Below, piece after piece: positions 33,439 to 46,522 of a stretch of DNA of 64,000 nucleotides. Under the pieces are notes generated by a model. That model was not told where the DNA came from. It was given only the letters and a program-made list of their open reading frames with translations, and made no database searches. Both the position numbers and the translations under genes were made by a program. The stretch is from Posidonia oceanica. Taxonomy: Eukaryota; Streptophyta; Magnoliopsida; Alismatales; Posidoniaceae. The stretch lies in assembly GCA_037176725.1 (NCBI GenBank), contig JAZBRS010000013.1:12217001-12281000 (forward strand). The letters are read 5' to 3'. The stretch's first letter is position 1; each line of letters opens with the position of its first letter.

Positions 33439-36400
33439 TGTAACGACCCGAGTCGCTACCAACAAAACCCAAAAGCCCAACAAATTTAAAACTTAATTAA
33501 TTACAACAATTAATATAAACTACTGGGCTGAACAACAAATATCTATGCCAGGAACCAGCAGTGGACAGCTACGTAACTCCCACTATATGCACTAGAACTC
33601 CGAACCAGCTAATCATCTGCACCTGCAACTGAAAACCACATAAAGCACACATGAGTGACCTAGAAATCGTCACCCAGCACACACCTCGCAAAAACCACAA
33701 GAGAAACCGACATAAAACCTCAAATACGGCACAACCGATAAAACCCCAAAAATCTAGGTCCACAACAAGCAATATAATCAAGTAAAACACCCTTCCCAAA
33801 GCCAACATGCTAAAACAGGGAAAAGCAGGTGTTTACAAAATATTTCACAAACTACGGCCCACCGGCCCAAAAGCTCAGAACCACTCAAAACCCTCCAACC
33901 CTCAAGCTGGGAAAACACTCAGTCCAATATGGCCCAAAACAAGGCGGAAACACCTCATAAAAACTAAATCTCAATCAATATTACGGCCCACCGGCCCAAA
34001 GCTCAAACCAAAGCCACATGCCATAACTAAGCGGAAAAACATCTGGCCCAATACGGCCCAAAACTCAAACCACAATATCACGCCATACACAGGCAGAAAG
34101 CAACTAGCCCATTATGGCCCAAACAACAGTAAAACTCACAAACCCCATGCTCAGGCAAAGCTCAAGGCCTAATACGGCCAGCAACAACCAAAACACAGCC
34201 CTGCGGGCACAAAACCACAACTGATCGTGCTGCCTGGCGCCAAGCAACCGACCTGGCCTCAAGCAATAGCCAGGAACTAACGCCTGCAGCTTACTGCACT
34301 GCTACGAACACCCGCCTTGTGGAGGAGCATGTCCGTCCCGGCATCTCGTCACTAAAGACGCCTCAAAAGCGATCCCCACTTGGGAAAGCTACTCACCCCA
34401 ACTAGGCGAGTTGTCCTCACTCAGGACAAACCACAGGGCACGCCTAATATACGGCGACCTCAACTCAATGCTCCGAACTACTAGAGGCTCCAACCCCTAG
34501 GCTCAGCCAGCACTAGTGCTCCGAACCACTAGAGGCTCCAACCCCTAGGCTCAGCCAGCACCCAAAACCAGGCAAGTCCTGGTGCCCGTAACAACTAGGT
34601 TATCACGCCCAGCTACGTAGGAGTATCATACCTCTCGAGTCCGCTGCTATGATACCGCTTGGTACGGCCGACACCCCGACCCCCAAACCTCAACCCAGGC
34701 GAAATGTGCAACACACCAGGAACACCGTCACATCCCCGGGTCTAGCCAACACAACTCCCAGGTTTTCGGCCACTGAAAACCTCGGCAAAACCATTTGCAA
34801 ACCATTCATGTTTTTCCTCAAAAATCTATTTGAAAATATTTATTAAACTCATAGGCTAAAGCACAATAAGCCCCAAAACCAACCAAGGAAACCACATTGG
34901 AAAACAAGCCTGGGAGAGCATCCCAGACCAAAATCGGCAGACCGGTACTCCAACTGGTAGACCGAAAAACCCTACTTTGGTGGAACTAAATCCACCGGCC
35001 GACCGGTCCGCACAGTGATCGGCAGACCGATATCACACCAATCGTACCGAAAATCCCTGCTTCAGTGGAACTAAATCCACCGGTCGGACCGATCCCACCC
35101 TGAAAATGGTAGACAGATCAATATCGGTCGACCGAATCCAGGTTTTGGCCTAAATCTAACAGGAAAACGGGACACTGGTATGGACCGGTATCCCGATTTC
35201 TCCCAGAAATCGGTGTACTGATCAAAAATGTTGTGCCGAACCAGAACAGGACAACCAACTTAGAAAATCGACTTAAAACCCAAAACACCCGAATCACATT
35301 CCAAAACTAGCACACCATATACAGAAATCTCTGGAATTCAACAAGGAATGCAACCATACATATATTATGGCATTCCGAGGCACGCAACACAAGAAAACAC
35401 CGGAAATCCATTATTCAAGCCATTTTCTACTAAAATTCCAAAACACTATCAAACCCATGCCAAAACAAGCATGCAACACATGGGAGCGAGCACATCCGCT
35501 CAAGCAACCCAAACATATCACATTCGCCTCAATCCGAGGCCTAAAACACCGGAATTCACCAGGAAATCACAATCAGGCAATTAAGCCGCTTGGGCCATAT
35601 ATTCGGCCAAAACCACATAAAATCTCTAAAAATCACCAAACCTCTACCATAGCATATGCAAGGCACACAATTAAATCATAATCAAGCCATTCGTGCGCCC
35701 ACAACTCAAGAAACCACCAAAAATCCACATTTGAGCTATAAACCAACTTAAGCCGATAAATCCAACTAAAATGCATATAAATCCCTAAAAATTGCCAAAC
35801 ACAAACTTAACATTCAAAACATGGCAAGGGACACATGCATATCAATTTCTAAATATTTAGAGCTCCTAGGGCGAGGCCTGTACCTTGGGACAAAGGGACA
35901 ACCTCCGTCCTTCGGCGATCCACACGCACTCCGAGCTCCACGCACCGCTCTTGGGCTCGCCGCTCCACCGGGACGACGATCGGAGCTCGCCGCACAACCG
36001 CCGGGCGCCACCGCATGCCGGCCACCACCAACAACCGCCAACAACCGAGGAGGAAGAGGAAGAAGAAGGAGGGGAGGGGAGGGGGAAAATGGAGGAGGAG
36101 AGAGTGGAGGGAGGAGGAGATGGATGGGGAGAGGGGGAGGAGAGGGCTGCGCCAGCCACTAAGGCACAGGCGCGAGGGGAGGAGAGGGAGGAGGGGAGAA
36201 CGGGTGGGGGAGAGGGCACGAGTGGGATAGGGGGATGCACACGTGGGGGAGGGGGGAGGAGATGCGTGCGTAAGGAGGAGGTGGGGAAAAAGAGAGAGGA
36301 GGGGGACACGTGAGGGAGAGGTGGGGGAAAGGAGAGGGGAGGGAGAGAGATAGAGAGAGAGAGGGGAAGGGAGAGAAAGAGAGGGAGGGAAAGAGAGAGA

Positions 36401-36606
36401 GAAAGTTAGGGACTAGACCACAATCTGTTCCACCAACCACCACAAGTGAGAGTCCACAACAACAATACAGCTGGAGACCCACACAAACCATAGATAGGGC
36501 CCACCACAACTCAAGTGGGGCCCGCAATGCCAGTAACACCCGACTGCAGCCAAGGAATTCATTATAAAAGCATAATAACAAGGAAAATGAATTCCCAGGT
36601 GTTACA
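33439..36606 (-). repeat. LTR F2 (middle, chimeric)
   Basis: 3,168 bp. Up to 35567 it matches F3 (one difference seen, 34828 A versus 41835 C). From 36064 it matches F1 and differs from F3. The 496 bp between (35568-36063) is shared by all three LTRs, so the crossover falls there. Confidence 0.85.
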
Positions 36607-36648
36607 TCATAAACACCTAAAAAAGGATTTCACCCCTGATATCAATGG

Positions 36649-37767
36649 CAGGCGAAAAGGTGCAGGTACCGAGCAAGGATGTCATCCTCGTGCTCCCAAG
36701 TGGCCTTTTCTGCTCCATGATGCTGCCATCACACAAGAACCAGCGGAATCACCTTATTTCGCAACACCTATTCTCTATGATCAACAATCTGGACAGCCTC
36801 CTCAACAAAGGAGAGATCTTCCAGGAGCACCCCTGGCTGAACAGGGATCACCTGTGAAACATCAGCCAGACACTTCCTCAGCATGGAGACGTGAAACACA
36901 CTGTGCACTGCCGACAGCTTTGGTGGTAGGGCCAATCTATAGGCTACTTCACCAACCCTCTGCGTGATCTGGTACAAGCCAATATTGCGGGGACTCAGCT
37001 TCCCACGCTTGCCAAACCTCTTCACGCCTTTGGTCGGTGAAACCTTCAAGAACACAAAGTCTCCCACCAAAAACTCCAACGGTCTCCGCCTCTGGTCAGC
37101 ATAACTCTTCTGCCAACTCTGTGCAGTCAGAAGCCTTCTGCGGATCAAGTCCACCTTGTCCGCATACTGCTGCACAAACTCAGGACCAAGAAGCTGCCAC
37201 TCTCCTACCTCGCTCCAGCAAATCGGGGATTTGCAGGGCCTACCATATAGGACATCGTATGGTGTCATCCCGATACTAGAGTGGTAGCTATTGTTGTATG
37301 CAAACTCAACCAATGGCAGGTGGTCCTCCCAACTTCCTTGCAAGTCTAGGGCACAAGCTCTCAACATATCCTCCAGAGTCTAGATAGTCCTCTCTGTCTG
37401 ACCATCCGACTGAGGGTGAAAAGCTGTACTGAAATTGAGTACCGTGCCAAAAGCTTACTGCAAAGTCCTCCAGAACCTCGAGGTAAATTGCGTGTCTCTA
37501 TCAGACACAATGGATATAGGAACACCATGCAGCCGAACGATCTCCGATACGTACAGTTCTGCCAACCATCGTAGGGGAAGATTCACCTAGATAGCAAGAA
37601 AATGAGCTGACTTGGTTAGCCGATCAACGATCACCCACACGGTGTCGTTCTTCCTCATGGTATGCGGTAACCCAGTCACAAAGTCCATAGAGATGTGTTC
37701 CCATTTCCATTCCGGTATACTTAACGGCTGAAGAGCTCCGCTAGGTCTCTGATGCTCTGCCTTGACT
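36649..37767 (-). pseudogene. Integrase core and chromodomain of element F (body 2)
   Basis: Copy of 29642-30760 shifted by 7,007 bp, with the same stops, frameshift and chromodomain remnant. The clearest frame is 36768-37367. No difference from body 1 noticed in this part. Confidence 0.8.
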
Positions 37768-37769
37768 AG

Positions 37770-38884
37770 CTAGTAGGTCACACACCTTGCCACATAGTCA
37801 GCAACTTCTCTCTTCATGCCAGGCCACCAAAAGTTCCGCTTCAGATCCCGATACATCTTCATGGATCCTAGATAGACGGTGTACTTGGATCTATGGGCTT
37901 CATCCAGTAACCTCCGCCTGGCTTCCTCATACTGGGGCACAAATAGGCACTGATCAAACCTCAACTCCCCATGTACACCGAGAGAAAAGTCTAGCGCTTC
38001 CCCAACGTGCAACTTCTCAACTGTCGCCTGAAAGAAGGGGTCTGTCTGCTGACAAGCAATAATGAACTCCACTAGCTTGGGACGAACAGACAAGCTCATC
38101 ATATAGGCACAGCTTGCTCCCCGATGTAGTCTCTTGAGTCCACAGTCAGCCAGATCCTCCAACATGGTCCACTCCTTGACCATCAGGCTCGCCACGACGT
38201 GCGTACGCCGGCTCAGAGCATCAGTGACCACATTGGCCTTCCCAAGGTGGTAGGCCAAACTGAAATCATAGTCCTTAAGGTACTCCACCCACCTCCATTG
38301 CCGCATGTTGTGGTCCTTCTGTGTAAATATATACTTCAGACTCTTGTGGTCTGTGTAGACCTCGAACACCACGGCAGCCATCTCAAGATCATGGGTAGGG
38401 TAGTTCTTCTCGTGGTCTTTCAACTGACGGGAGGCATAAGCCACAACATTGCCACGCTGCATCAGAACACTACCCAACCCAACACCACTAGCATCACTAT
38501 AAACAATGAAGCCACCACTACTAGAAGGCAAGGTCAGAACAGGAGTAGAAGTCAGATGAGCCTTCAACTCATTGAAACTCACCTCACAACCTTGGTCCCA
38601 AATAAACGGAACCCCTTGCTTGGTGAGAGCTGTCAAGGATGAGGCAATAGAAGAGAAATCCCTAATAAACCTCCTATAGTAACCTGCCAATCCCAGGAAA
38701 CTTCTAATCTCAGTCACAATCCTGGGTCTCTGCTAATTGCTAACTGCCTCAACCATGGCAGGATCAACTCTGACGCCGTCTCCAGAGATAAGGTGGCCAA
38801 GGAACATAACCTCCCTCAACCAGAACTCACACTTGGAGAACTTGGCGTACAGTAGGTGCTTCCTCAGAACATCCAGCACCGCCC
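37770..38884 (-). pseudogene. RT thumb, RNase H and integrase zinc finger of element F (body 2)
   Basis: Copy of 30763-31877 with the same protease-RT fusion and the same missing residues before [11 protein letters not shown]. The single difference seen, T at 38861 instead of G at 31854, changes VLRQHLL to VLRKHLL on the minus strand. Sharing the deletion shows it predates the tandem duplication. Confidence 0.85.
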
Positions 38885-40271
38885 TCAAAAGACTCGGAGA
38901 CAAAAGAGAACGTGCTCCCTGAGTCAAACAGAACTTTGGCCATTCGGCCCGCCACAAGATAAGAACCTAAGGCCAAATCACAACCAACAGCATCCCCAAT
39001 TAAACAAGAAGGATCATATTACAGGGGGAAAGAAACAACAACAACAACAACACACAATGGGTCACACCACCCAAAGGAAACTACGGGGACTTACCCTCTA
39101 CCACATTACCAGAGGGCCCACAGTCGAGAGCTAAAATAGTAAACACATACCCCCAGGTCGGCTGCTGTGGCACACTCCCTGCTCGCTTGGGAGGATCCAG
39201 GCACATCCTCTGCACATGTCCCGATCTCCCACAGTTGTAGCACACCACTCTGCTCTGATTCGTCGCCTACTGTGCTCAAGGGCAGTGCACTGCAAAGTGA
39301 CCCATCTGGCCACACTGGAAATACTGGGCGCTACCCTGTCCACTCGAAGCAGCCTGACTCGGACTGGTGCTACCAACTCCTGCAAAGCTGTGCCGGGCGC
39401 TGGAGGCAAGGCCAACACCACCACTACCTCGAGCAAAACTATGCCGGGCACCAGAACCACCGCCAGATCTATCCTTCTTTCTCTTCCCTGGGCTACTCAT
39501 GCCATTGGAACTCGGTGGACTAGAGACAGAAAACTGGGAAGTGAAGGGCAACTTGGCCTTCCCCTTGGAGTGACCACTCACATACTGGTTGTACTCGTCT
39601 TCAAAGCGAGAAGCCATCTGGACCACCTCAGCTATTGTTGCACATCGACAGCCCATCACCTTCACCCTCAAACTGGGTTGAAGGTCCTCTAGAAATCTCT
39701 TTGCCCGCCTTTCCTCAGAATCAAAGGCCTGGGCGAACCTCTCCAACCGGGCAAAAGAGGCTTCATACCCAGCCACAGACATCCTGCCCTGTTGCAGACT
39801 CCAGAACTCTCGGTCGAATTGGCTCTTCACATGGCTCGAAAAGTACTTCTCATGGAATGCAGCCTCATAGTCTTTCCACTTGATGTCGACCGTTATAGAA
39901 TCCAGGAACTTCAGCCGCCTTATGGCTCTCCACCACTCATCGGCATCGCCTTCGAGCTGAAAGGTAGACCACCGCACCCAGTGCTCCTCTAGGCACGCCA
40001 AACTATCCAACAACTTCTCAATCCTTAGCAGCCATGCCTCGCTCTCCTCAAGAGTACCAGTACCCTTGAATGTCGGCGGGTGGAGCATGCTCAATTAGCG
40101 AAGCCACGGATCTCCCTCAGGCGCTCTACCAGGGCCACTCTTGCCAAACGCTTGAGAGATCCCATGCATCCAGCCTTGCAACTCCATCCACACGCCCTAC
40201 TAACCACTCTCCTCTCGAGAGCTAGGTTCCTCAGCAGGGGCCTTGTCCTTCCGACGGCCACGGCGAGACAT
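38885..40271 (-). pseudogene. gag and start of protease of element F (body 2)
   Basis: Copy of 31878-33264: same start, same nonsense codons, same lost zinc-knuckle Cys and same truncated protease. Capsid core at 39276-40094. Confidence 0.82.
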
Positions 40272-40445
40272 GCTGAACCAGGAGAGAAGCAATAAAAACC
40301 TGCACCATAGCCAATAAGACAAGCAACAATATATGCCAAACAACAGGTGCAGACTCGATCATGATATGCAATTTCCTATGGAGTCACTAGACTGACCACT
40401 CCTAGGCTAGTGCAACCTAGTGAACCTAGGCTCTGATACTAATTC

Positions 40446-43400
40446 TGTAACGACCCGAGTCGCTACCAACAAAACCCAAAAGCCCAACAAATTTAAAACT
40501 TAATTAATTACAACAATTAATATAAACTACTGGGCTGAACAACAAATATCTATGCCAGGAACCAGCAGTGGACAGCTACGTAACTCCCACTATATGCACT
40601 AGAACTCCGAACCAGCTAATCATCTGCACCTGCAACTGAAAACCACATAAAGCACACATGAGTGACCTAGAAATCGTCACCCAGCACACACCTCGCAAAA
40701 ACCACAAGAGAAACCGACATAAAACCTCAAATACGGCACAACCGATAAAACCCCAAAAATCTAGGTCCACAACAAGCAATATAATCAAGTAAAACACCCT
40801 TCCCAAAGCCAACATGCTAAAACAGGGAAAAGCAGGTGTTTACAAAATATTTCACAAACTACGGCCCACCGGCCCAAAAGCTCAGAACCACTCAAAACCC
40901 TCCAACCCTCAAGCTGGGAAAACACTCAGTCCAATATGGCCCAAAACAAGGCGGAAACACCTCATAAAAACTAAATCTCAATCAATATTACGGCCCACCG
41001 GCCCAAAGCTCAAACCAAAGCCACATGCCATAACTAAGCGGAAAAACATCTGGCCCAATACGGCCCAAAACTCAAACCACAATATCACGCCATACACAGG
41101 CAGAAAGCAACTAGCCCATTATGGCCCAAACAACAGTAAAACTCACAAACCCCATGCTCAGGCAAAGCTCAAGGCCTAATACGGCCAGCAACAACCAAAA
41201 CACAGCCCTGCGGGCACAAAACCACAACTGATCGTGCTGCCTGGCGCCAAGCAACCGACCTGGCCTCAAGCAATAGCCAGGAACTAACGCCTGCAGCTTA
41301 CTGCACTGCTACGAACACCCGCCTTGTGGAGGAGCATGTCCGTCCCGGCATCTCGTCACTAAAGACGCCTCAAAAGCGATCCCCACTTGGGAAAGCTACT
41401 CACCCCAACTAGGCGAGTTGTCCTCACTCAGGACAAACCACAGGGCACGCCTAATATACGGCGACCTCAACTCAATGCTCCGAACTACTAGAGGCTCCAA
41501 CCCCTAGGCTCAGCCAGCACTAGTGCTCCGAACCACTAGAGGCTCCAACCCCTAGGCTCAGCCAGCACCCAAAACCAGGCAAGTCCTGGTGCCCGTAACA
41601 ACTAGGTTATCACGCCCAGCTACGTAGGAGTATCATACCTCTCGAGTCCGCTGCTATGATACCGCTTGGTACGGCCGACACCCCGACCCCCAAACCTCAA
41701 CCCAGGCGAAATGTGCAACACACCAGGAACACCGTCACATCCCCGGGTCTAGCCAACACAACTCCCAGGTTTTCGGCCACTGAAAACCTCGGCAAAACCA
41801 TTTGCAAACCATTCATGTTTTTCCTCAAAAATCTCTTTGAAAATATTTATTAAACTCATAGGCTAAAGCACAATAAGCCCCAAAACCAACCAAGGAAACC
41901 ACATTGGAAAACAAGCCTGGGAGAGCATCCCAGACCAAAATCGGCAGACCGGTACTCCAACTGGTAGACCGAAAAACCCTACTTTGGTGGAACTAAATCC
42001 ACCGGCCGACCGGTCCGCACAGTGATCGGCAGACCGATATCACACCAATCGTACCGAAAATCCCTGCTTCAGTGGAACTAAATCCACCGGTCGGACCGAT
42101 CCCACCCTGAAAATGGTAGACAGATCAATATCGGTCGACCGAATCCAGGTTTTGGCCTAAATCTAACAGGAAAACGGGACACTGGTATGGACCGGTATCC
42201 CGATTTCTCCCAGAAATCGGTGTACTGATCAAAAATGTTGTGCCGAACCAGAACAGGACAACCAACTTAGAAAATCGACTTAAAACCCAAAACACCCGAA
42301 TCACATTCCAAAACTAGCACACCATATACAGAAATCTCTGGAATTCAACAAGGAATGCAACCATACATATATTATGGCATTCCGAGGCACGCAACACAAG
42401 AAAACACCGGAAATCCATTATTCAAGCCATTTTCTACTAAAATTCCAAAACACTATCAAACCCATGCCAAAACAAGCATGCAACACATGGGAGCGAGCAC
42501 ATCCGCTCAAGCAACCCAAACATATCACATTCGCCTCAATCCGAGGCCTAAAACACCGGAATTCACCAGGAAATCACAATCAGGCAATTAAGCCGCTTGG
42601 GCCATATATTCGGCCAAAACCACATAAAATCTCTAAAAATCACCAAACCTCTACCATAGCATATGCAAGGCACACAATTAAATCATAATCAAGCCATTCG
42701 TGCGCCCACAACTCAAGAAACCACCAAAAATCCACATTTGAGCTATAAACCAACTTAAGCCGATAAATCCAACTAAAATGCATATAAATCCCTAAAAATT
42801 GCCAAACACAAACTTAACATTCAAAACATGGCAAGGGACACATGCATATCAATTTCTAAATATTTAGAGCTCCTAGGGCGAGGCCTGTACCTTGGGACAA
42901 AGGGACAACCTCCGTCCTTCGGCGATCCACACGCACTCCGAGCTCCACGCACCGCTCTTGGGCTCGCCGCTCCACCGGGACGACGATCGGAGCTCGCCGC
43001 ACAACCGCCGGGCGCCACCGCATGCCGGCCACCACCAACAACCGCCAACAACCGAGGAGGAAGAGGAAGAGGAAGGAGGGGAGGGGAGGGGGAAAATGGA
43101 GGAGGAGAGAGTGGAGGGAGGAGGAGATGGATGGGGAGAGGGGGAGGAGAGGGCTGCGCCAGCCACTAAGGCACAGGCGCGAGGGGAGGAGAGGGAGGAG
43201 GGGAGAACGGGTGGGGGAGAGGGCACGAGTGGGATAGGGGGATGCACACGTGGGGGAGGGGGGAGGAGATGCGTGCGTAAGGAGGAGGTGGGGGAAAAGA
43301 GAGAGGAGGGGGGCATGTGAGGGAGAGGTGGGGGAAAGGAGAGGGGAGGGGGAGAGAGAGAGAGAGAGAGAGGGGAAGGAAGAGAAAGAGAGGGAGGGAA

Positions 43401-43615
43401 AGAGAGAGAGAAAGCCACGGACCAGACAACAATCTGTCCCACCAACCACCACAAGTGGGAGTCCACAACAACAATACAGGTGGAGACCCACACAAACCAC
43501 AGATGGGGCCCACAACAACTCAAGTGGGGCCCGCAAGGCCAGTAACACTCGACTGTAGCAAAGGAATTCATTATAAAAGCATAATAACAAGGAAAATGAA
43601 TTCCCAGGTGTTACA
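40446..43615 (-). repeat. LTR F3 (5' LTR, right)
   Basis: 3,170 bp. Left part equals F2; from 43071 it diverges from both F1 and F2, including a changed purine run 43320-43420. It is the functional 5' LTR position for the minus-strand element. A TATA-like TTTTATAATG lies near its outer end. Confidence 0.85.
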
Positions 43616-43620
43616 CCACA
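43616..43620. repeat. Target site duplication of array F (right copy)
   Basis: CCACA directly after the F3 terminus TGTTACA, matching 26417-26421. Confidence 0.85.
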
Positions 43621-43830
43621 CAACTCCCAAGTTTCAACCCCAACAAAACCTCGGCAAAAACTTTTGAAAACACCTCCATAATTTCCCAAAAATCATCTTT
43701 GAAAACCTTTAACAAGCCACAAGATAATCGTAGGCATAAGCATAATTAAACACTAATTAATCATTAATTAATACCCCCTTAAAATGGGTCTGAGAAACTA
43801 CTCAGACCCAGGTTCGGTAGACTTAACCTA

Positions 43831-43909
43831 GTTCGGTCGACCGAACAGTAGCTCTAGATGCCATCCAGAGCAGATTTCGGTATGCCGAACCAAATTCGGC
43901 ATACTGAAA
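43831..43909. repeat. Two palindromic words in LTR G
   Basis: GTTCGGTCGACCGAAC (43831-43846) is a perfect 16-bp palindrome. TTTCGGTATGCCGAA (43875-43889) and TTCGGCATACTGAAA (43895-43909) form a 15-bp inverted repeat with one mismatch and a 5-base spacer. Confidence 0.85.
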
Positions 43910-45397
43910 CAGGGGTCTGTAGAAAAATAGGAGGATCCAATTTGGATCCAAAACCACCTGCACAAGCCACCAAAAATAGCATGCAATATACCAAAATGTT
44001 CATAATTGAACAAGGAACACAACTACACAAGAATCATGCCATTCCAAGGCCCATAGCTCACAAAATCCCATAAAAACCACTGAGCATGCTATATATCAAC
44101 TGAAGCCTATAAATTCGGCTAAAAATCCACATAAATCACCAAAAATTATCAAAACACTTCCATAACATTCAATTCATGGCAAGGAATATAAGTCTAGCAT
44201 TTATGAGCTATTTAAGCAACTAAGGGCAAGGCGTGTACCTTGGGACAAGGGGACGACCATTGTCCTCTGGCAAACCACCACCACCTCGGCCTCCAACGAT
44301 TCGCGACGCTTCCCCAGAGTCCACTCAACCACGGGAAGAGATCGGAGCTCGCTGACTCGCGCTCGTTGCACCTCGTCCCATGGCCACACGACAAAAACAC
44401 AATTAGGGCACAGGGTGGAAGATGAACCCAAAAACCCAACCTATACTCGACTCACCTTCATCGGTGCTCTGAGCACTGAGGAGGAGTTCGCCGACCACCA
44501 CCTTGAGCCGCCCACGCTCGTCGGATTGGGACAGCCACCAACGCACCATTGAGCCACACCGACCACCAATAGAGAAGAGGAATGAGGAGGAGAGGAGAAG
44601 GGGAAAAAGGGAGGGTTGAGGACAGAGGACAGAGGTGGAGGAGGAAGGAAGGAGGAGAGAGAGAGAGCAGAGAGGGATGGAGGGAAGTGGAGTGAGAGGG
44701 AGGGAGAGAGGGACGAGTGAGAGGGGGAGAAGGAGAATGGAGGAGAGGACGGGTGGAGGGGGAAAACAAAGAGGGAGAGGGTGAGTGGAGGGGTGGGAGA
44801 GAGAGTGAGTGGGAGGGAGGGCACGAGAGAGTGAGGGTGGAGGGAGAGAGAGGGAGAGAGAGAGATAAGAGAGAGTAGAGAGAGATTGAGAAATGCAGAG
44901 GATGCGGGGAGAGCAGCACACTGCCATGTAGATATACGTCGAGGCTCCGCACTGCTGCAGCATGGGTATTCGCTTTCCCCTGCAATGCATGGATCTCGCG
45001 CCCTCACCCACTGGCACAGGCACGCAGCCAGCTGCGGCAACGTACCGAACACACACACAGTGCCATGCGGTCCTGCGCATAGTAATATGCTGGGTAAATT
45101 GCATGACACCCCTTGAAGAATTAATAAATCACAAGAACAAAAGATAGGAACCAAAGAGCAGATAGAAATAGAGCCAGGGACGAAACCACAATTTGGTCCC
45201 ACCAACAGCCACAAGTGTGGCCCACAACAAACCACAAGTGAGACCCACATAAGCACAAGTGGGGCCCACAGCAAACCACAGATGAGGCCTACAAACAATC
45301 ATAAGTGGGGCCCACGAGGCCAATAACACCCGTCCAGAAATATAGGAATTCATTAAATCTGTACAATTACAAGGGAAAAGAATTCCCGGGTGTTACA

Positions 45398-46219
45398 CAA
45401 ATAGTCTCTACACGTTAACCCACATCACTTAAGATGTCAATAGGTTCAATCCAAAACCAAATAGATCACTTTTAATGAGCCTAACCATAAAATAGCCTAC
45501 AATACTTTAATTGGTTTTATATTGGCTCACATTTAATTAGATTTTAACCCAATAGAGTTGTCATTACCAAATTAAGTCACTTGTTTAGGCAAATCTAGAT
45601 TAATTATCTGTGCAATAATTAGAATTCTGTCAAAAATTTAACGAATAAAACACATCAACTACTTAGTATACAAGTACAACTTAGTAGATCTATTATCATC
45701 GGAACTCATAAGAAACATTTCATGTGAGAAAAATCAGTTATATATTGTTCAGCTAGGACCAATAATACTACAACTCTTAATATACATCATCATGAAATGA
45801 CTATTATCAAAAAAATAAAAATAGAGAGAGAGAGATACATCATCATGTGAGAGAATTAGTTTTAGTCGGCACAAGATTTTTTTTTCTTATTGACTAGATG
45901 AAAGTTATGTTTCACCATGAACAAACTAAGTTTTTTTCATTTATATATACCACCTAGAAACATGCATACTCGTATTGTCCGGCAACCTTTTTGACTGTTA
46001 AGTACATATACTTTTTAAAAACACCATCATAGTATAAATACCTTTGAACTACATACTTATGTAGCACTTACGTAAGTGTGAGATCATTGAATCATCAACA
46101 CTCCTCTTTTAATGAAACACGAATTTTTTCTTTGACGTTTTTCTTTTTTCTCATTCAGTAAAATGAACATGCAACTATTGGAACATTGACCTGTCTCTGA
46201 CCGGGCACATGCTAAGAGA
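45398..46219 (+). other. AT-rich region, probable promoter of the MIZ1-like locus
   Basis: No ORF or element was recognised. A TATA box in AGTATAAATACC (about 46031-46042) faces right. Without copia element H it would lie about 310 bp before the MIZ1-like ATG, a normal plant promoter distance. This assignment is inference from position. Confidence 0.45.
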
Positions 46220-46224
46220 CAAAG
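46220..46224. repeat. Target site duplication of copia H (left)
   Basis: CAAAG next to TGTTGGAATCAC; identical CAAAG at 50922-50926 after the other LTR. Confidence 0.9.
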
Positions 46225-46522
46225 TGTTGGAATCACTTGAGCGTCACCTAAGCCATTGGTGCGTCACCGGAGCATCTGCTGGAGCTTCTGGAATCTTTTG
46301 AAGCCTTCTACGTGCCAGCTCATTCTTTACAACTTTATCCCTGTAACGTCCAGCTCATTCTTTTGTACAGAGCCTATATAAAGGCATCTTTGGTTCGTTA
46401 CTCAATCATACAGAAATTCTGTTACCTGTCTCCTTCTTCTCCTTTCTGTTTTCTGTCTGTTGGTGGGTGCATCGCTGGTTCATCTCTGGTTTCTTACATG
46501 GTGTCAGTCGCAGGTGACGATC

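Larger units (their letters stand above)
26422..43615 (-). mobile_element. Chromovirus array F: LTR-body-LTR-body-LTR
   Basis: A minus-strand Ty3/gypsy chromovirus present as three LTRs and two bodies, with a 7,007-bp repeat period. LTRs read TGTAACACCTGGGAATTC to GGTCGTTACA on the minus strand. One CCACA duplication brackets the whole array, and none surrounds the middle LTR. Bodies 29600-33438 and 36607-40445 differ at only one position that I noticed (31854 G, 38861 T). The body is short because the end of protease and the RT palm are deleted. The C-terminal chromodomain places it among chromoviruses, probably Tekay/Del-like given the long LTRs. Confidence 0.85.
43616..45397 (-). mobile_element. 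Partial LTR G, relative of F
   Basis: Ends on the plus strand with GAATTCCCGGGTGTTACA, the F-type LTR start read backwards. Its order of features follows F: the CAACTCCCAAGTTT and CCTCGGCAAAAAC words, self-complementary CGGTCGACCG words, then a long purine run (44590-44900). F was inserted into it at CCACA. Its other half is missing, replaced by element E. No gene inside; ORFs over the purine run are artefacts. Confidence 0.7.

Noticed and set aside
26422..43615. Three independent insertions of F side by side
   Set aside because: Independent insertions would each have their own target duplications and would not share one middle LTR or the same private deletion and stops.
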